A stretch of DNA of 23,078 nucleotides, from positions 1-23,078 of the forward strand of contig CAZSAL010000042.1 of assembly GCA_964604825.1 (NCBI GenBank), given 5' to 3'. Shown here in pieces: positions 22,343-23,078 of the stretch. Below the pieces are notes generated by a model that ran no database searches, was not told the origin of the DNA, and saw only the letters and a list, made by a program, of their open reading frames with translations. Within the stretch, counting starts at the first letter, position 1. The number at the start of each line of letters is the position of its first letter. The position numbers and the translations under genes were made by a program. The stretch comes from CAZSAL01 sp964604825. GTDB taxonomy: Bacteria > Elusimicrobiota > Elusimicrobia > 2-01-FULL-59-12.

Positions 22343-22388
22343 ACCTTACACTTCAAAAGCGCTATTTTTGCCTACTGTGGTGTAAGGT
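22343..22388. repeat. 9-bp inverted repeat over the 3' end of the minus-strand gene
   Basis: ACCTTACAC (22343-22351) is the exact reverse complement of GTGTAAGGT (22380-22388), with a 28-nt loop that contains the stop codon of the minus-strand gene (22372-22374). It could help define the 3' end of that transcript; no U-tract is placed to make it a textbook terminator. Confidence 0.5.
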
Positions 22389-23078
22389 CGAACTTCGCCA
22401 GGGTATGCAGTTCGGAGGGGTACAGTGTTCGCGCCTTCGTTAAGCTCGTCCGCATCATTGCCTGCCATTTTTTAGGCAGCTTCGCTGCTTCAGCGCGGAA
22501 CTCTGACGGATTCAAGGTTTTCAAAAGATGTGCGGCCTGTTCGAGGTCTTTCTGCGCCTTCTCCGGCCTGCCGCGGCGTTGAGCAATGATCAGTTTGTGC
22601 AGGCAGAAATTCATCGGATTGGGAATGCGAACGGACACGGAACCTTCACGCACAACCAGAGGCCTGTCGAAGAGCATGTCCAGGAACCGCAGTTGGACCG
22701 CTTTGACTCCCAGCGGTTTGATGTTGATCGTCGGCCGGTCACCTTTGCCGCGCTCCGGAGTTAGAAATTCAACTTTCAAATCAGGATGAATAAAACAAAT
22801 CGCCCCATGGGGGGCAAAATCCACATGAAACCCCAGCGGACTCAGCGCCTCGGCCAGGTCAACAGAGTCTCGACGGGGATAAATTCGGGGAACAAGAAAA
22901 TCGATATCCTGGGTACGCAATGGGTAAGAAGGAACCCCGCAATGCCTTTGATAGAGCAGGAAAGACCAGCTTCCGATGAGCTCAATGCCGTCTTCCCAAA
23001 GCCCAAGACTGTCGAAGACCTCAATCCCGACTTTGACACCTCGTTTTTTAAAAAGGTTGAGTTTAAACGGTTTTAGGG
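22372..23078 (-). CDS. Nucleotidyltransferase-fold protein (GSU2403-like), 5' end beyond window
   Basis: The minus-strand frame remains open to the window edge, so 234 residues of the C-terminal part are visible and the start lies further right. A TTG at 22920 is not the real start, because 52 upstream residues fit the family. The segment IELIGSWSFLLYQRH (Gly-Ser of the nucleotidyltransferase fold) is followed by LRTQDIDFLVP with the Asp-x-Asp metal pair, then CFIHPDLKVEFLTPERGKG and NIKPLGVKAVQLRFLDMLF. A helical C-terminal part (about 110 residues) with PNPMNFCLHKLIIAQRRGRPEKAQKDLEQAAHLL follows. This resembles the GSU2403 family of nucleotidyltransferase-fold proteins, often found near toxin-antitoxin or mobile genes. 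Biochemical role unknown. Confidence 0.65.
   Translation of the reverse strand, partial: LKPFKLNLFKKRGVKVGIEVFDSLGLWEDGIELIGSWSFLLYQRHCGVPSYPLRTQDIDFLVPRIYPRRDSVDLAEALSPLGFHVDFAPHGAICFIHPDLKVEFLTPERGKGDRPTINIKPLGVKAVQLRFLDMLFDRPLVVREGSVSVRIPNPMNFCLHKLIIAQRRGRPEKAQKDLEQAAHLLKTLNPSEFRAEAAKLPKKWQAMMRTSLTKARTLYPSELHTLAKFDLTPQ

Larger units (their letters stand above)
21903..22371. other. Non-coding interval rich in repeats
   Basis: This 469-bp stretch lies between a plus-strand and a minus-strand gene that converge. I see no plausible protein, tRNA or known RNA. It holds a small CCAC/GTGG hairpin just after the upstream stop (about 21904-21916), a heptamer tandem repeat (21980-22010), a duplicated CTCGGCCCT (22021-22029 and 22046-22054), a four-copy 28-bp repeat cluster (22074-22203) and the start of a 9-bp inverted repeat (22343). 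Its base composition is more AT-rich and irregular than the flanking genes. Confidence 0.7.

Noticed and set aside
22786..23076. 96-codon plus-strand open frame at the right edge
   Set aside because: The minus-strand nucleotidyltransferase frame remains open across the same stretch with family motifs; the plus frame is its shadow.

Overview
The window comes from a Gram-negative bacterium that makes lipopolysaccharide. It carries genes for heptose and KDO activation, LptA/B/C export, and a mannose-family PTS with an HPr kinase. By eye the base composition is moderately GC-rich. The order kdsB-pyrG-kdsA-kdsD-lptCAB-hpf-ptsN-hprK-rapZ-PTS resembles the arrangement in Deltaproteobacteria. The absence of rpoN and kdsC, the GH57 enzyme inside the PTS block and the degenerate palindromic repeats would suit an uncultured lineage such as Omnitrophota or a relative. 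That placement is inference, not something the sequence proves.

Layout. Positions 1-234 hold no convincing gene but are dense in inverted repeats. One segment (149-161) can pair either with sequence upstream or with sequence downstream, like an attenuator leader. From 235 to 19808 runs one continuous plus-strand block of 22 genes that overlap or lie at most about 27 nt apart. (a) rfaE1-type heptose kinase, kdsB, pyrG, kdsA, a small zinc-ribbon membrane protein, kdsD, lptC, lptA, lptB: KDO/heptose supply and LPS export, with PyrG supplying the CTP used by KdsB. (b) hpf, ptsN, hprK, rapZ: ribosome hibernation and carbon/cell-envelope regulation. (c) Mannose-type EIIA, EIIB, a GH57 glucanotransferase/amylase, EIIC, EIID, HPr and EI: a complete phosphoryl chain with a glucan-processing enzyme embedded in it. 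(d) lepA and lepB.

After lepB, a 171-bp gap is packed with hairpins. Next come a short NfeD-like membrane protein overlapping hemW, whose reading frame contains an in-frame heptamer-based palindromic insertion, and then a small protein that looks like a free-standing nucleotide-binding (N) domain of a P1B-type ATPase. Positions 21903-22371 are non-coding and contain a heptamer tandem repeat and a four-copy 28-bp repeat cluster arranged partly as a large palindrome. The window closes with a minus-strand nucleotidyltransferase-fold gene whose 5' end lies beyond the right edge.

The best candidates for something undescribed are the stand-alone P-type ATPase N-domain protein, the palindromic insertion inside hemW, the repeat cluster at 22.07-22.20 kb, the GH57 enzyme within the PTS operon, and the attenuator-like leader.
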